Positions 47,201 to 59,240 of a DNA stretch of 64,000 nucleotides are shown one piece after another. The notes beneath the pieces were generated by a model. It searched no databases, was not told the origin of the DNA, and saw only the letters and a program-made list of their open reading frames with translations. The position numbers and the translations under genes are program-made. The stretch covers positions 1,123,501 to 1,187,500 of the forward strand of contig JABAKD010000013.1 of assembly GCA_012845835.1 (NCBI GenBank). The letters are read 5' to 3'. The stretch's first letter is position 1; each line of letters begins with the position of its first letter. Source of the DNA: Undaria pinnatifida. Its lineage: Eukaryota > Sar > Phaeophyceae > Laminariales > Alariaceae.

Positions 47201-50200
47201 TCAAACTGCCGCTGCTGTCTTACGTTGTGCATTATTTGTGGATTTCCTGCTGCTGCTGTTTCGACATCCTTGCTCGCCATCTGGTCTTACTTGGTTTCCG
47301 ATGCTATTCTGTTGTGTGCTCTGTGTTAACCTGCTGCTGCTGCTTCTTCTACCTTCGTGCGCTGTGCGTGCGCTGTTTTGGCGCTCTTGTTGTCGGTGTG
47401 GGTGCGGGTGTCACTGTCGGGGCTTTTTTTTTCGTTAGGATGCGCCTACTGTGGAGGTTGAAGATTTCGTATACGACATCGACTTCAGACAAAAGTAAGT
47501 CGGTCACGGGCACATCTAGCCGAAGCGTGTTACTACTAGGTAGCAAAGGCGAGGTTTTGATTTATGCCGGGTTTCTAATGTATACCGCGTTTGTACTGTA
47601 TGCCGCGTTTATAGTGTATAATACCGCGTTCGTAATGTATACCACGATGCTAATGCACACCGCGATTCTAATGTATACCGCGCTTGTAATGTATACCAGA
47701 CACGGCGTTTCTAACGTATACCGCGTGTCAAATGTATACCGCTCTTGTAACGTATACCTCGTTTTTAATGCATACCGCGTTTTTTATGAATACCGCGCCA
47801 AAAATAGCGAACCCGTTCGAGATGGCTGGCGCCGAGTTCTGTATAAGACCGGGGTGCTACAATCGCTGACCGAGATCTGCGACCCTCCAAATTGTTTACA
47901 CCAACCAACTCACACAACTTGACTTCGATAGTAACAAACATCGAACAACCTGCAGCGCGAGTTCCCGACGACGTCTACACCTTGTGTTTTTTGTATACCG
48001 CGCCCAAAAAGAGGGTAGGGTGCCCTGAGGCGCGAAATTATTTCATGGAAGACGCGCCGGAATCAATCAATCAAGCAAGCATTCGACCATTAAGCAACCG
48101 CCAACTAATCGTCCAGTTTAAACGGGTATCAACCATCATCGAACGGTTTTTCGCTTTTTCTTGTTCAGGCCCTCCCGGGGTGGCAAGCCTGTGGCTGACG
48201 CTTTCAATACAACAAACCAACGAATCACTTAAAACACAAGCCAGCCACGAAGCATCAGCCACCCCCAAATCACCCATTCGAAACGTGTGTCGACGTCATA
48301 GGACGGTTTCACTTTACATTGTTTACGCCTTTCCGGGGTGTAAAATCGATGGTACACGCGCGAAAAACAATCTAGAGATTTTCTACCAACCAATCAACAC
48401 ACCGCTTAATCACCGATGAGCTTTAATTTCTCAATACAAAATCATCAAGCAATCGACCAATCAAGACGGGCGTCAACCATCTAACGACGTTTTCTCTTTT
48501 TCTTGTTCCGGAGTGGCAAGGCGGCTACTGACGCGCTCGAAACAATCACTAAACCAATCACCTATACACCAGCAGTCACCAAGCATCAGCCGCCAAACAA
48601 TCGCCCATTCTATACGTGTGTCGACGTCATACGACGGTGTAACCTTCTTTTGGTTCAGGCTCCACAAGGACGGCAAGGCGATGGCAGACGCGCCTGAAAC
48701 AATTCAACCAACTAACCAATCAACCATTTAATCAATCGTCAATCGATCAACCAATCAATTAACCAATCAATCAACCAGTCGCTCCATCACCAACTAATCA
48801 CCATTCCCCAATCGCAAAACCACCAATCAATCGACGACTCAAAACGCGCGCCAACATCTCATAATGGGTTACTTCGTGCGGTTCAAACCGTCCCGGGATG
48901 GCAATGCGATGGCAAGACTCGCCGGGAAGAATGAAACACTCGAGTCAAGCAATCAAACAAAATCAAACACGAACTAATTATGGATAATTAATTGCTCATC
49001 TCAAAGCTCCAATGTACCTCCACATCAAAACGCACGTCTGCTTCATGACGCAGTTTCGCGCGTTTTTTTGGTTGGGCCCTCCCGAGATGGCAAACCGGCG
49101 GCAGATACGTGCTTTAGTCAATAAATCAATCAATCCATCATTCAATCAAACACTTGCACATCGGCCAATCACCGAACACCATATAATCACCAACCAATCA
49201 CCAGCCCATCACCAATCAAGCACCTATCCAACCGGCCGATCGAAACGGCTGCTTTTTTCGACGGTTTCGCTTTTTTGTTGTTCAGGCCCTCCCGGGAAGG
49301 CAAGCAGGTGGCCGATGCGCCGGACCCTTTTGAACTAGTCTCCGGAGAGCTTCGAGGGCTGAGCGACGGCATCAAGTCATTGGTTGGCACGGATCACCCT
49401 GTTCTTAATGCTGCGGCCAAGTACTTCTTTGAGCTCGATGGGGGAAAAAAAATTAGGCCCGCTATGGTGAAAACGGATGGGGAGGAGGGGGGGCGGGGGT
49501 GCGTGTACTCATTTTTTGCATGGCCGTTGTCGTTCGCCAGATTTTCACCTATTGGGGGAGCCGGGAGGTGGAGGGGGGGAAGAGGGGTGTGCGTGTGTGG
49601 TTGTTTCATGCATGGCCATAGACCCTCCCCACAATGCTGGGACGGAGCACGTCGGATTCCACCGATCAGGGCAGGGGGGGCGAGGAAGAGGGCGGGGGGA
49701 GAAGGGGAGGGGAATGGGGACAGGGAGTTTGGGGAGACGAGAATGAAGAGAGAGGGAAGGGAGGGGAGGGGGTGGAGGGTTGGAACGGTTGTCGCGGGAA
49801 AATTGGCAAGTAAATCATTATTAATTCTTTGTGTTTTTCCTTCTGTCACACCGACGCGCTGCTCAACGGACATGCTTGCATATTGAAAGGTTTTTATATA
49901 TATATATATTGAAAGGTCTTTACCCGGCAGTTTCGTCAATAATCTGGCGGCCCATTCGCGCCCCTCGTGCTTATTTGTTTATTGTGCGGCAGGTGATCCT
50001 GATGAGCCAAGCATGCAACAGCCATGCCCATCAGCGCCGACCAGACCTTTATCCGGACACGCAGGTGGGCTGTTTGAACGGTTGGTTGGTTGATTGGCAT
50101 GCTGGTTGGTTTGTTGGTTGGATGGTTGGCTCGGTAATCGGTTGGTATGCTATTTAGTTTGTTGATTGGTTGTGTATGCTGATTGGTTCTTCGGTGGGTT

Positions 50201-52054
50201 GGTCGGTCGGTCGGTCGGTCGGTCGGTCGGTCGGTCGGTCGGTCGGTTGGTCGGTTGGTTGGTTTGTTGGTTGGTCGGTCGGTCGGGTGTTTGGTTCGTG
50301 TGCTGGTTGGTTTGATGGCTGCATGGTTGGTTATGTAGTTGGATGGTGTGGGGATTAGTTAGTTGATTGGTTGTTTTGCGGATGTGCTTCTTGGTGGGTT
50401 GGGCGGCCGGTTGGTTGGTTGGTGTGCTGATCGGTTTCATTGGTTGGTCGGTTGGTCCGTCCGTCGGTTGGTTGATTCGTGTGCTGATTGGTTTGTTGGC
50501 TGGATGGTTGATGGTTGGTATGCGGATTAGTTCGTTGGTTGGTTATCATGTTGCTTGGTTTGTTGGTTGGTCGGTCGGTCGGTTGGTTGGTATGCTAATG
50601 GTTTTTTTGGTTGGCTGGTCCGTCGGTTAGTTTGTTGGTCGGTCGATATGCTGATCAGGTGGTTGGCTGGATGGTTGGTTGAGTAGTTGGTTGGTATGCT
50701 GATTTGATTGGTCGTTGGTCGGTCGATCGGTCGGTTGGGTGGTTGGTTGGTGTGCTGACTGGTTTGTTGACTGGATGGTTGGTTGGTGTTTGGATGATTT
50801 AGTTCGTTGGCTGTTATGCTGATTGGTTTTTTGGCGGGTTGGTCCGTCGATCGGCCGATTGATTGGTAAGCTGAATGAGGTGTTGGTTGGTTGGTCGGTC
50901 GGTCGGTTGGTATGCTGATTAGTTTGTTGGTTGGGTAAGTGGCTGCTGGGTATGTTGGTTAGCTTGTTGGTTGGTTGTCGTTTTGATTGGTTTGTTCGTT
51001 GTTTCGTTGTCATCCGAAAGGCTGACTGATTTGGTCGTTGGTTGGATGGATGTAGACTTGCTGGTTACGTTAGTTGTTGCTTGGTATGCTGATGGTTTGG
51101 TTGTTAGTTGGTTAGTTGGTTCTTTTTGTGGTCTGCCTGAAATGTTGGTTGGTTGGTTGTTGCGTTGGTTGATGTACGGTGCGGTGCCATGCTGCGCTGC
51201 GCTGTACGGTGCTGTACTGCGCTGTACGGTGCTGTACTGCGCTGTACGGTGCTGTACTGCGCTGTACGGTGCTGTACTGCGCTGTGTGGTGCTGTGCTGT
51301 CCTGTGTCACACTGTGCGGCGCTGCGCTGTGCTGTGCAGTGTCGTGTTGGAGTACGTATGTCGGCTGGCCGTCGATTATGCGAGTACCCTCGCATCCATT
51401 CTAAGCCGGCCGCGGCGCCGCACGTGCGGAACGTTCTGTGCCGGACACGTCGTTCGAAGCGTATGTTGAATAGCGTGTTTTCCCTAGCATTGATACTTTT
51501 ATGCCCCCCTTCCTACGAATGCTCCGTCTCGAAAGGGATGCTGATCATTGGTCAAATATGACTAGGACAAGCACCAACTGAGCACGCCCTCCCTCCCGAT
51601 TCCCACGTATGATGTACAAGACAGTACTAGGTTTTCCTACCGGATGTCCCACAGGACATCCACAGAACATCCCTAGGAATGACCCTGACCAATGTATCCC
51701 ATGAGATTATGATCCCATGGGACATCCCTTGAGGTGTCCCACGCGCCCCCTCGACCCCTGGCGCCTTGCATCACGTTCGCGTGCGTGGTGTTTGAGTTGG
51801 CTTAGAGCTCACGGTTACTATTATTTATGGTTTTTGTCTGGTAAATTTTATTTCTTCCGTATGTATGATTTGTATGGTTTGTGTGAACCGTTATGTGCAG
51901 ATGCAAAACGCTATGCAGCTAAGGTTGGCGGAGATCACGGAGATGATCCACGCGGCGTCGCTCTTCCACGACGACGTGATCGACGAGGCGGACACGCGGA
52001 GAGGGGTGCCGTCGGTCAACAAGGTCTTCGGAAACAAACTCGCGATTCTCGCTG
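44264..52054 (+). CDS. Long-chain polyprenyl diphosphate synthase, first five exons
   Basis: Exons 44264-44764, 47439-47494, 49286-49466, 49993-50064 and 51901-52054 join in phase to 321 codons. The family (solanesyl/decaprenyl-type trans-prenyltransferases) extends farnesyl- or geranylgeranyl-PP with isopentenyl-PP to make quinone side chains. Seen here: an Ala/Ser/Arg-rich N-terminus that could be an organelle transit peptide; [46 protein letters not shown] (isopentenyl-PP site); [15 protein letters not shown]; and the first Asp-rich motif [12 protein letters not shown] (D294, D295, D298). Exon 5 ends FGNKLAILA plus one base at GTAAGC. The next exon (starting near GDFLLARA) and the second Asp-rich motif were not found, so the gene continues beyond the window or is broken. 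Exon 3 could alternatively start at 49308, but then exon 2 would not fit in phase. Confidence 0.85.
45865..46170 (+). repeat. Tandem duplication of about 155-170 bp in synthase intron 1
   Basis: Blocks AGCAAGATCTCCAAACACAGCACC, GGCAGCGAGGGCT, CAGAGCAGTGG and GCGGCGGTTG occur twice in order, starting about 45867 and 46037. Confidence 0.8.
47570..47800 (+). repeat. ATGTATACCGCGTT-type tandem repeats
   Basis: Units of about 15-18 bp with the core TAATGTATACCGCG, about a dozen copies. They lie in the synthase intron after exon 2. The 231-codon frame across them is an artefact. Confidence 0.85.
48141..49120 (+). repeat. Tandem copies of the exon 3 splice acceptor
   Basis: Five degenerate copies of the true exon 3 boundary (49245-49330) precede it at about 48141-48202, 48485-48545, 48630-48700, 48865-48925 and 49045-49120. 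Each has a T-rich tract, then TTCAGGCCCTCCCGGG or a variant, then ATGGCAAGGCGATGGCAGACGCG-like text matching GGCAAGCAGGTGGCCGATGCG. The spacing is about 150-340 bp, filled with AATCAACCAATC repeats. Some copies keep the AG (48168, 48658) and others lost it. Only the last copy continues into the conserved enzyme sequence. Confidence 0.8.
50070..51170 (+). repeat. TTGGTTGGTCGGTCGG tetranucleotide-type tract
   Basis: 1.1 kb of GGTT/GGTC tetramers with interspersed TATGCTGATTGG, in the synthase intron between exons 4 and 5. ORFs here are artefacts. Confidence 0.9.
51176..51345 (+). repeat. GCTGTACGGTGCTGTACTGC tandem repeat
   Basis: A 20-bp unit made of two related 10-mers is repeated, nearly perfect at 51195-51290 and decaying towards GCTGTGCTGT. 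Confidence 0.9.
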
Positions 52055-52084
52055 GTAAGCAGGGAGTGGGGGGTGGGCGGGAGT

Positions 52085-52405
52085 TGGTTGTTATCGACTA
52101 TTCGGATACCTGGAATAGGGTGGCTCGCGGGGAGATTAGATGGCTCCCGATACCCGACGGGCCGCCATCAGGCGCAGAAAATTTAGATAAAAAAATAGAA
52201 TTGTTATCTTACGCCAAAGCAGCCTCACAGAGGACCAGAAAACAACAACTGAGCCAAATGGGGCTCCATTCGAACGTAAGAAGATTGGGACCGCCAATTA
52301 TATCAATAGTTCTACTCTACCATCTCCGCAGATTCTATGCAGTCACACATATCAGACATCAGACATTGGTACACGCAAATAGTCAATCCTACATCCCGCC
52401 TGCTC
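52085..52405 (+). mobile_element. SINE-like dispersed repeat, copy 1
   Basis: About 310 bp match 61985-62290 at roughly 85 percent by eye: CTATTCGGATACCTGGAATA, CAGAGGACCAGAAAACAACA, and GATTGGGACCGCCAAT. The tRNA-like head is truncated here, with only the box-B-like CTATTCGGATACC left. It begins about 30 bp after the exon 5 donor. Confidence 0.75.
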
Positions 52406-52729
52406 GTCACAACTGTCATGATAATGCTCATTCCGTCCTAGACTAATGCAACCTCAAAAGTAGAATCTTCAAATTCAACTAAAACATAAGGGCATCGCCT
52501 TCAACATCGTCCTGGTAACAACACTCAGTCTTTCCAAGAAAAACCGTCGATGGCTCAATGAAATAAGATGATCAAGCGTCAGTGTCGTAATCTGACACAA
52601 ACATCTACCAAACAATGCTGGCTTGCACTCCAAAATCCTACCATAATAAGTACTCAGCGCCGTAACTAGGGACGTGTCGTCCACGGTAATCAAACCGGAA
52701 TCGCTGAGTAAATTAGGGTCGAGCGCATC

Positions 52730-53222
52730 GACCTAGCTTGCAGGATATAAACTAAACGATTTGGCTCAGCAGGTTCTCATTAATGGGCTGTTTTGACAAT
52801 GCCATGTACTGATTTCGCAGGGTTGACCCTGGGTAGTTTACCAAAACGTTGCGTCCCCAAATTTCAGAATTCTCCAGATGTTAGAAAGCCATAGACCTAG
52901 TTTGCAGAATATAAACTAAACGATTTGACTCATCTGGTTCTCACTAATGGGCTGTTTTGAAAATGCCATAGACTGATTACGCAGGGCTCATCCTGAATAG
53001 TTTACCAAAACGTTGCCGTCCCCAAACCCCATAATCCTCCAGATGTTAGAAAAACCATAGACCTAGTTTGCAGAACATAACTAACCGATTTGGCTCCGCT
53101 GGTTCTCACCAGTGGGCTGTTTTGAGAATGCCATAGACTGATTACGCAGGGCTGACCCAGGGTAGTGTACCAAAACATTGCCGTCCCAAAATCCCATAAT
53201 TATCCACATGTTGAAAAATTCA
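52730..53222 (+). repeat. Three tandem units of about 164 bp
   Basis: Units start GACCTAGYTTGCAGRA at 52730, 52894 and 53060. Shared blocks include ATGGGCTGTTTTGA, TTTACCAAAACGTTG and CCAGATGTTAGAAA. Non-coding. Confidence 0.92.
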
Positions 53223-54191
53223 ATATTGAAATAATGCATACCCGCACAGTAGTATTAATCAGTAGGATGGATTAAGAAAATGTATTGTTAACCTCCTGCA
53301 AATTCAACCGTCAAATGCCCCCAAAAGTACCAAAATGTCATTCTTCCTGCTCATAATATACACCATATCGTCCATCATCAGGGATTCAACTGAAATATGA
53401 TGAAAAATATCAAATATCATTATCAAAAGCTCCCAAGAACAACCAACATCAATAATATCTCCAGGTAATGTACTAAAAAAACCACGGTCAAGCGATAATC
53501 AATAGTGAAATTCAAAACGAAAAATTGCAAATTTCGTAATTAAATGCTCCCAAAAACAACCAATATTGTATCCAAGTAATATATGGAATGTTACTAGTTT
53601 TCGTCTGAACTCCAAATGCTCGCGTACTACGTTCGTACACAATCTGTGAGCACCTGTGGATTATATAATGCTCGGAGTAAGTCTTATATCAACCTACCCC
53701 TCCCCCCTGCTCATTCGATTTTGTACGGCATACGAATCCCGCACATCACACGCTGCTCACATGCATGAGAAGGATGGGGGGTTGAGGGAGGGGGGGGGTG
53801 CTTGAACACAATCCTATAATCCACTATTGCCCAGTGAAGCATGTCAATACTCTTTATACTCTTTATCACAAACACTGAACACTTTCCAGCTTCATATCGC
53901 CTTGTAATACATGAGTAAACACTACTGTATTTTCTGCGTACCTGTTTCATTTTAAGAATATTTGGTGCACGACAGCAATGCTCGTAGTAGTGCAGTTTTT
54001 GATCCGTTCGTTCTTCCAACAAAAAATAAGCCACGTATACGTACCGGTATATGAACTCTCCCCCATCCACAAACAAAAAAATACCAGGTACCAGCTAGGA
54101 TACACCGCTAAATGCCGCGTTGCGATCAATCTAGTTTTGCCTATGCCCCAACGGAAGTCAACCCCTACAAACAGCTGAAAGAGGAATATTG

Positions 54192-56353
54192 CAAAGGTCG
54201 TCAGAGTACCAGTACCACCGAGTACCAGCCATTTCGGCTCAGAGTACTCCAGGCACTCGCGAGTACTCAGCCATTTCAGGTCGAAGTACTCCAGGCACTC
54301 GCGAGTACTCAGTCATCAGCTTGAAGTACCCCAGGGACTTGCGAGTACTCAGTAATTTCAGCTCGAAGTACTCCAGGGACTGGCGAGTACTCAGTCATTT
54401 CATCTCGAAGTACTCCAGACACTCGCGAGTACTCAGTCATTCCATCTCGAAGTACTCCAGGGACTCGCGAGTACTCAGTCATTTCAGCTCGAAGTCCAGG
54501 TACTTCTCAGGTCGAAGTACTCCAGATACTGGCGAGTACTCAGTAATTTCAGGTCGAAGTACTCCCGGTACTGGCGAGTACTCAGTTATTTCAGGTCGAA
54601 ATACTCCAGGTACTGGCGATTATTCGAGTCATTCCAGCTCGAAGTACTCCAGGTACTGGCGAGTACTCAGTAATTTCAGGTCGAAGTACTCCAGGTACTG
54701 GCGATTACTCGAGTCATTCCAGCTCGAAGTACTCCAGGTACTGGCGAGTACTCAGTAATTTCAGGTCGAAGTACTCCAGGCACTGAGTAAAATTCAAAAT
54801 AACTGGTGCTCGGGGGTAAATTGCTTGTATTCGGGAGTTTGAGCGGGCCCCAACTAGACCGTGCTTGTTGGACATGCGCTTGTTGGCTTTGCTGGTGTGC
54901 CCATCCCTACAGCTTTTTTGTGTCCTCGCTGCGCACTGCCAAGTCTCCTTGCACAAGAATTTGCTTTCCTTGCCCTCAACGTCACTCTCCGCGAGCACTC
55001 CGCATCGATTGAGGGAGGAACTCAAAGCCTGGGTGGATACATGCGTGGTAGCTCCGCTCGCACTTGTGTTCGGCAATGCCTTGGGTCACTGCTGCGGGGC
55101 TTCGACCCCTACACCAGTCTCTGTCGAGGGCTTTGGCCTATGATCTTCATTATCGCGGCCATCTGCTGATGGTGGCGGTGGTGCCGATGCTGCTGTGCTA
55201 TTAATAGATTGAGAGTCGTCGCTGGCCCCTGGTGCAGAAGATGCCCCGCCTTCGCCACCACCAACTTCACTCAGTCCTGACGCTGGCCCCTCCCACCTGA
55301 CCTCGGCTAGACTTGAGACTGCTTGGTGGTACGAAACAGCACCTGATAGCCAGAACTTGAGCAAATATCTAGAATATCTTCTATTATGGATCTATCAATT
55401 GGGCCCAAGATCTAAATCTACTTCTACTGCTGTAGACCTATTTTTTCTCTTCTTTTATATTGGGGGGAAGAAAGGGAAAAAAAAAAAACATACCTGGCAA
55501 ATACGTATGTACTGCTGTGTACCAACATAAAAAAAAAGTGAAAGTGCATAAAAAAAATTGCGCAGACTAAAATGACTCTTCAACCCAGTGCGAGGTATAT
55601 GTGAGAACCCTTGTGGCTCGCGACTACTCAATCGATTTCAGGCTGAAGTACTCTCGGCACTTGCGAGTACTCAGTCGTTTGAGGTGGAAGTACTTCAGGC
55701 ACTCGCGAGTACTCAGTTATTCCAGGCTGAAGTATTCCAGGGACTTGCGAGTACTCAGTCAGTTCAGGCTGAATTACTCCAGGCACTCTCGAGTACTCAA
55801 GTCATTTCAGGTCGAAGTACTCCAGGGACTGGCGAGTACTCAGTCATTTCAGGCTGAAGTACTCCAGGCACTCGCGAGTACTCAGTCATTTCAGGCTGAA
55901 GTACTCCAGGAACTTGCGAGTACTCGGTCATTTCAGGCTGAAGCACTCCAGGTTCTCGCGAGCACTCAGCCATTTCAGGTCGAAGTACTCCAGGTAATCG
56001 CGAGTACTCAATAATTTCAGGTCGAAGTACTCCAGGTAATCGCGAGTACTCAATAATTTCAGGTCGAAGTACTCCAGGTACTGGCGAGCAATCAGTCATT
56101 TCAGGTCGAAATACTCCAGGTACTGGCGAGTACTCAGTCATGTCGGGTCGAAGTACTCCAGGTACTGGCGAGTACTCGAGTACTCCAGGTATTCGCGAGT
56201 ACTCAGTCATTTCGGGTCGAGGTACAGGTTCTCGCGAGTACTCAGTAATTTCAGCTCGGAGTGCTCTAGGCACTGAGCCATTGAAAATGATTGGTACTCG
56301 GGAGTAACTGACTTGAGTACCTATGACTGGTACTGGTACTCTGACGACCTTTG
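54192..56353. mobile_element. 2.16-kb TIR element with palindromic subterminal arrays, 8-bp duplication
   Basis: Perfect 26-bp terminal inverted repeats start CAAAGGTCGTCAGAGTACCA (54192-54217) and end with the complement (56328-56353). The flanks GAATATTG (54184-54191) and AAGTATTG (56354-56361) are an 8-bp target duplication with two differences. Removing the element rejoins the endonuclease as EEY-WKELGN. Both sides carry arrays of about 45-51-bp units (TTTCAGGTCGAAGTACTCC and the self-complementary GAGTACTCGCGAGTACTC) at 54230-54785 and 55620-56260. The centre has no transposase. An 8-bp duplication points to hAT-like, less likely MULE-like, non-autonomous elements. Confidence 0.9.
54790..55590. 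other. Central cargo of the TIR element
   Basis: Sequence between the two arrays. Reading frames of fairly normal composition exist on both strands (plus 54865-55143: REELKAWVDTCVVAPLALVF; minus 55086-55364: Ser/Ala/Gly-rich). I do not recognise a family. It may be a captured host fragment or ordinary filler. Confidence 0.3.
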
Positions 56354-59240
56354 AAGTATTGGAAAGAATTAGGGAACATGGTTGAACAAATTCCAACTAA
56401 GGAATGCCTGTTCGTACTGATAGACGCACACGCGCGGACTGGAACAAGGATGGAAAGGTGTGATGACGGTAAGGTGCTTGGAGCGTGCGGACGTGATGAG
56501 CTCAACGATAACGTCGAACGCCTGCTGAAATTCGGCTGAAGACAGCAAGCTTGCTCTCACGAACACGTTTTTTAGCACACGCATGGGTGGAGCATCTCAT
56601 ACGGTTAATGGCATCAGCAGCCGCAATGACCAAATACGGATTGACTTCATCCTGACACCGACATGCACACCAATCTCGCGTTTATGGTGTAAAGGTTGAC
56701 CCCCAGCCTCCGCCCGCAGCCAAGGCGGCCTCAGACCATAACATCGTGTACGTGATGGTTCGCCTCAGCGGTCGCACCTAACATACTTGTGCGAACGAAA
56801 AACCAAATTGGGCCTTTCGACCGGCAGAAGTTTAGATCCGACGGAGAATGCAGACAGCGAGTAGTTGAACAGATCATCTCCAATCTCGCTTCCCTACCCT
56901 CCCAGCCCAATAGAATCTCCGAGATGGCCGAATCCCTTGTCAAAGTCGTTCTTGACGCAGTAGCGAAAAAGGTGCCACCCCCACCGCGCCGCACACACAA
57001 ACTCGGTTGGTGCGAGTTCGCAGAAACCGCAGCCGCCTTCAAAGTGGCATGGGATGCGAGGGAGGATGCAAGGACGATCCATGCGCATTAAGAGGGACAA
57101 AACAGCGTGGAAGAAGCTGAGGACGGCATGCGCGAATCTACGAGGGATGATTGACGCAGAATTAATGCCTACTTTCAAGAGTACCTTGCTGAAACGGCAA
57201 GACTTCTCGCTGGCAACGACCAACGGGGTTTCTACAAGCACCTGAAGGGCACGGTTGGATTGGGCGGTAGAAAGACGAGAAGCGAACAGTTCATCATGAA
57301 CGAGGATGGCACGCTGCTAAAGGACGAGGTACTCATTCTTGAACGATGGGCGGGGTATTTCGGTACCCTCCTTGATACGAAATAGTCTAAACTTGATGCA
57401 GCCATCAGCGACCTATTCCCACAACGGCTGTTAGCACCATCGCTTGGAGGTGAACTGACCATGGATGAAATGACTGCCGTAATACGGGGTATGCCATACT
57501 GGAAAGCAGTGGGACCAGACTCCCTGCCATCCGAGCTGCTGAAAATTGACCGCCCCGAATTTATCCGCTAAATCTACAACCTACTAGTCAATGTGTGGAG
57601 GACGGGAGACGCTCCCCAGCAGTGGGAAGATGCCACCATTAAAGTCCGTCATAAGAAGGATCGATCTGATTGCAACAACTACCGAGGGATTTCGCTCGTT
57701 GCCCATTCAGGCAAAGCACTGTCGAAAATGGTCGCATCCCGCTTCAGCAACTACTGTGAGACGGAAGGAATACTCCGCGAAGAACACTGCGGCTTTCGCC
57801 CCGTACGATCAATAGTGGACATGCTGTACGTCGTGCGTCGGCTGCAATATAACCCGGACTGGCTAGGAGAATCCCTCTGTGCTCCATCGATCTCCTGAAA
57901 GCGCATGATTATGTCGACCCAGAGCTGCTCTGGGTGGTGCTAGCACGCTTCGGCGTACGAGAGAACATGCTAACCAGTATGCGCCAGCTCTACGAAGGCA
58001 TGCGAGCTCGAATACGTTCGGATGGCGGTGAGCCATCTGAATGGTTCGGCGTCACTCAGGGACTACGGCAAGGATGTGCATGGTCGCCCCTTCTATCCAA
58101 CATTTTTTCGCTGCTGCGATACATGCCGTCCTGGTACGCTTCAGTGAGGACCCAGACATTTTGAGGGACCTGGTTCACCTCGAGGAGGACCTCGGGGGGA
58201 ACGGGGTGGAGGTTGAGCCACTAGCATGTGTGCGGAGGTCAGCCGGGGGCATGCTGTACGCCGACGACGCAGGCATTGTGTCTTGACCGGCGGAAGGCCT
58301 TGCGAAGATGATGACCGTCATTGTGACCGTTTTTGAAGCAGCAGGACTCACCGTGTCCGAAAAGAAAACGGAGACAATGCTGCTGCGCACACTCAACCAG
58401 GTGCTCCCGACCTCACCGTTCGCCGTCGAAGCAGCGGGCCAGAGGTATATGCACATTATGCAGTTCCTGTACCTGGGAGGTCTTATCGACACAAACGCCG
58501 AGATCATGCCAGATATCAAATGACAGATCCGACTCGCGTGGTCATGCTACGATCGTTTCAAGTGCGAGCTGTACGATATGGAGGATGCCCCGTTCACGGG
58601 TAAGGTGCGCCTGCTAAAAACCGAGGTGATGGAGACCCTGATGTATGGATGCGTGGCTTGGACTCTCGGCTCGGAACACTCCGCTAAGCTCCGAACGGCA
58701 CACCACAACCTCCTCCCAAGGATCATTGGCTTTCAGCGCCGACAGCGCACCGACCACCGCATGTCGTACGCCAAGGCTCTGAAGAAGGCACAATGTGAGA
58801 GCGTTGAGACGACTATCCGCAAACGACACCTCCTCTTTGCGGGAGCCGTACAACGGACGGCAAATGAGCGACTGACCCATCGCGTGATGTTCGGGACGAT
58901 GGCTAGTGGGGTGAACCCGGGACGAGGCCGACCAGAAAAGAAAGGGACCCAGGAGTGTCTGGCAGACGACATCAGGGTATTCGAAGCCACCGAGGGGTCC
59001 ACGGATATCTTCCCTTTGTTGTTCGGAGTAGAGACTGTGCTATGGCCGAGGGCGGCTAAGAAGAGTGGGAACTGGCACCGGGGGATCGTCGACGCGGCAG
59101 ACCGCTTCATGACGAGATGGCTGAGGGGCGAGGCGGAGATGAGCTGGCTGCGCCTCACAGCAGAGGACGCCAAGAACAGCAACCAAGGGAAACCGTGGGG
59201 GCGGGGGGGGGGTGGAGCAGCCGTACTGATACAGCTGTAG

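Larger units (their letters stand above)
54112..59240 (+). pseudogene. Non-LTR retrotransposon ORF, interrupted
   Basis: The endonuclease begins in a fragment at 54112-54191 (FAYAPTEVNPYKQLKEEY) and resumes at 56362 (WKELGNMVEQIPTKE) after a 2.16-kb insertion. It then reads LFVLIDAHARTG and GRDELNDNVERLLKFG, and ends in IDFILTPTCTP...SDHNIVYVMVRL, the APE-type SDH motif. The reverse transcriptase follows: [65 protein letters not shown], then YADD at 58256-58267. The last frame (58578-59240) is the longest intact part (VRLLKTEVMETLMYGC...). Many stops and shifts make it dead. The APE domain followed by RT and no recognised RNase H suggest an RTE- or Jockey-like clade; I cannot decide which. 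Confidence 0.88.

Noticed and set aside
47227-47922. 231-codon ORF with hydrophobic Cys-rich start as a membrane protein
   Set aside because: It contains a real synthase exon (47439-47494) in another frame and then a tandem repeat; the frame is fortuitous.
48711-48800. AATCAACC-type repeats as telomeric sequence
   Set aside because: Irregular units embedded in a gene intron; only superficially telomere-like.
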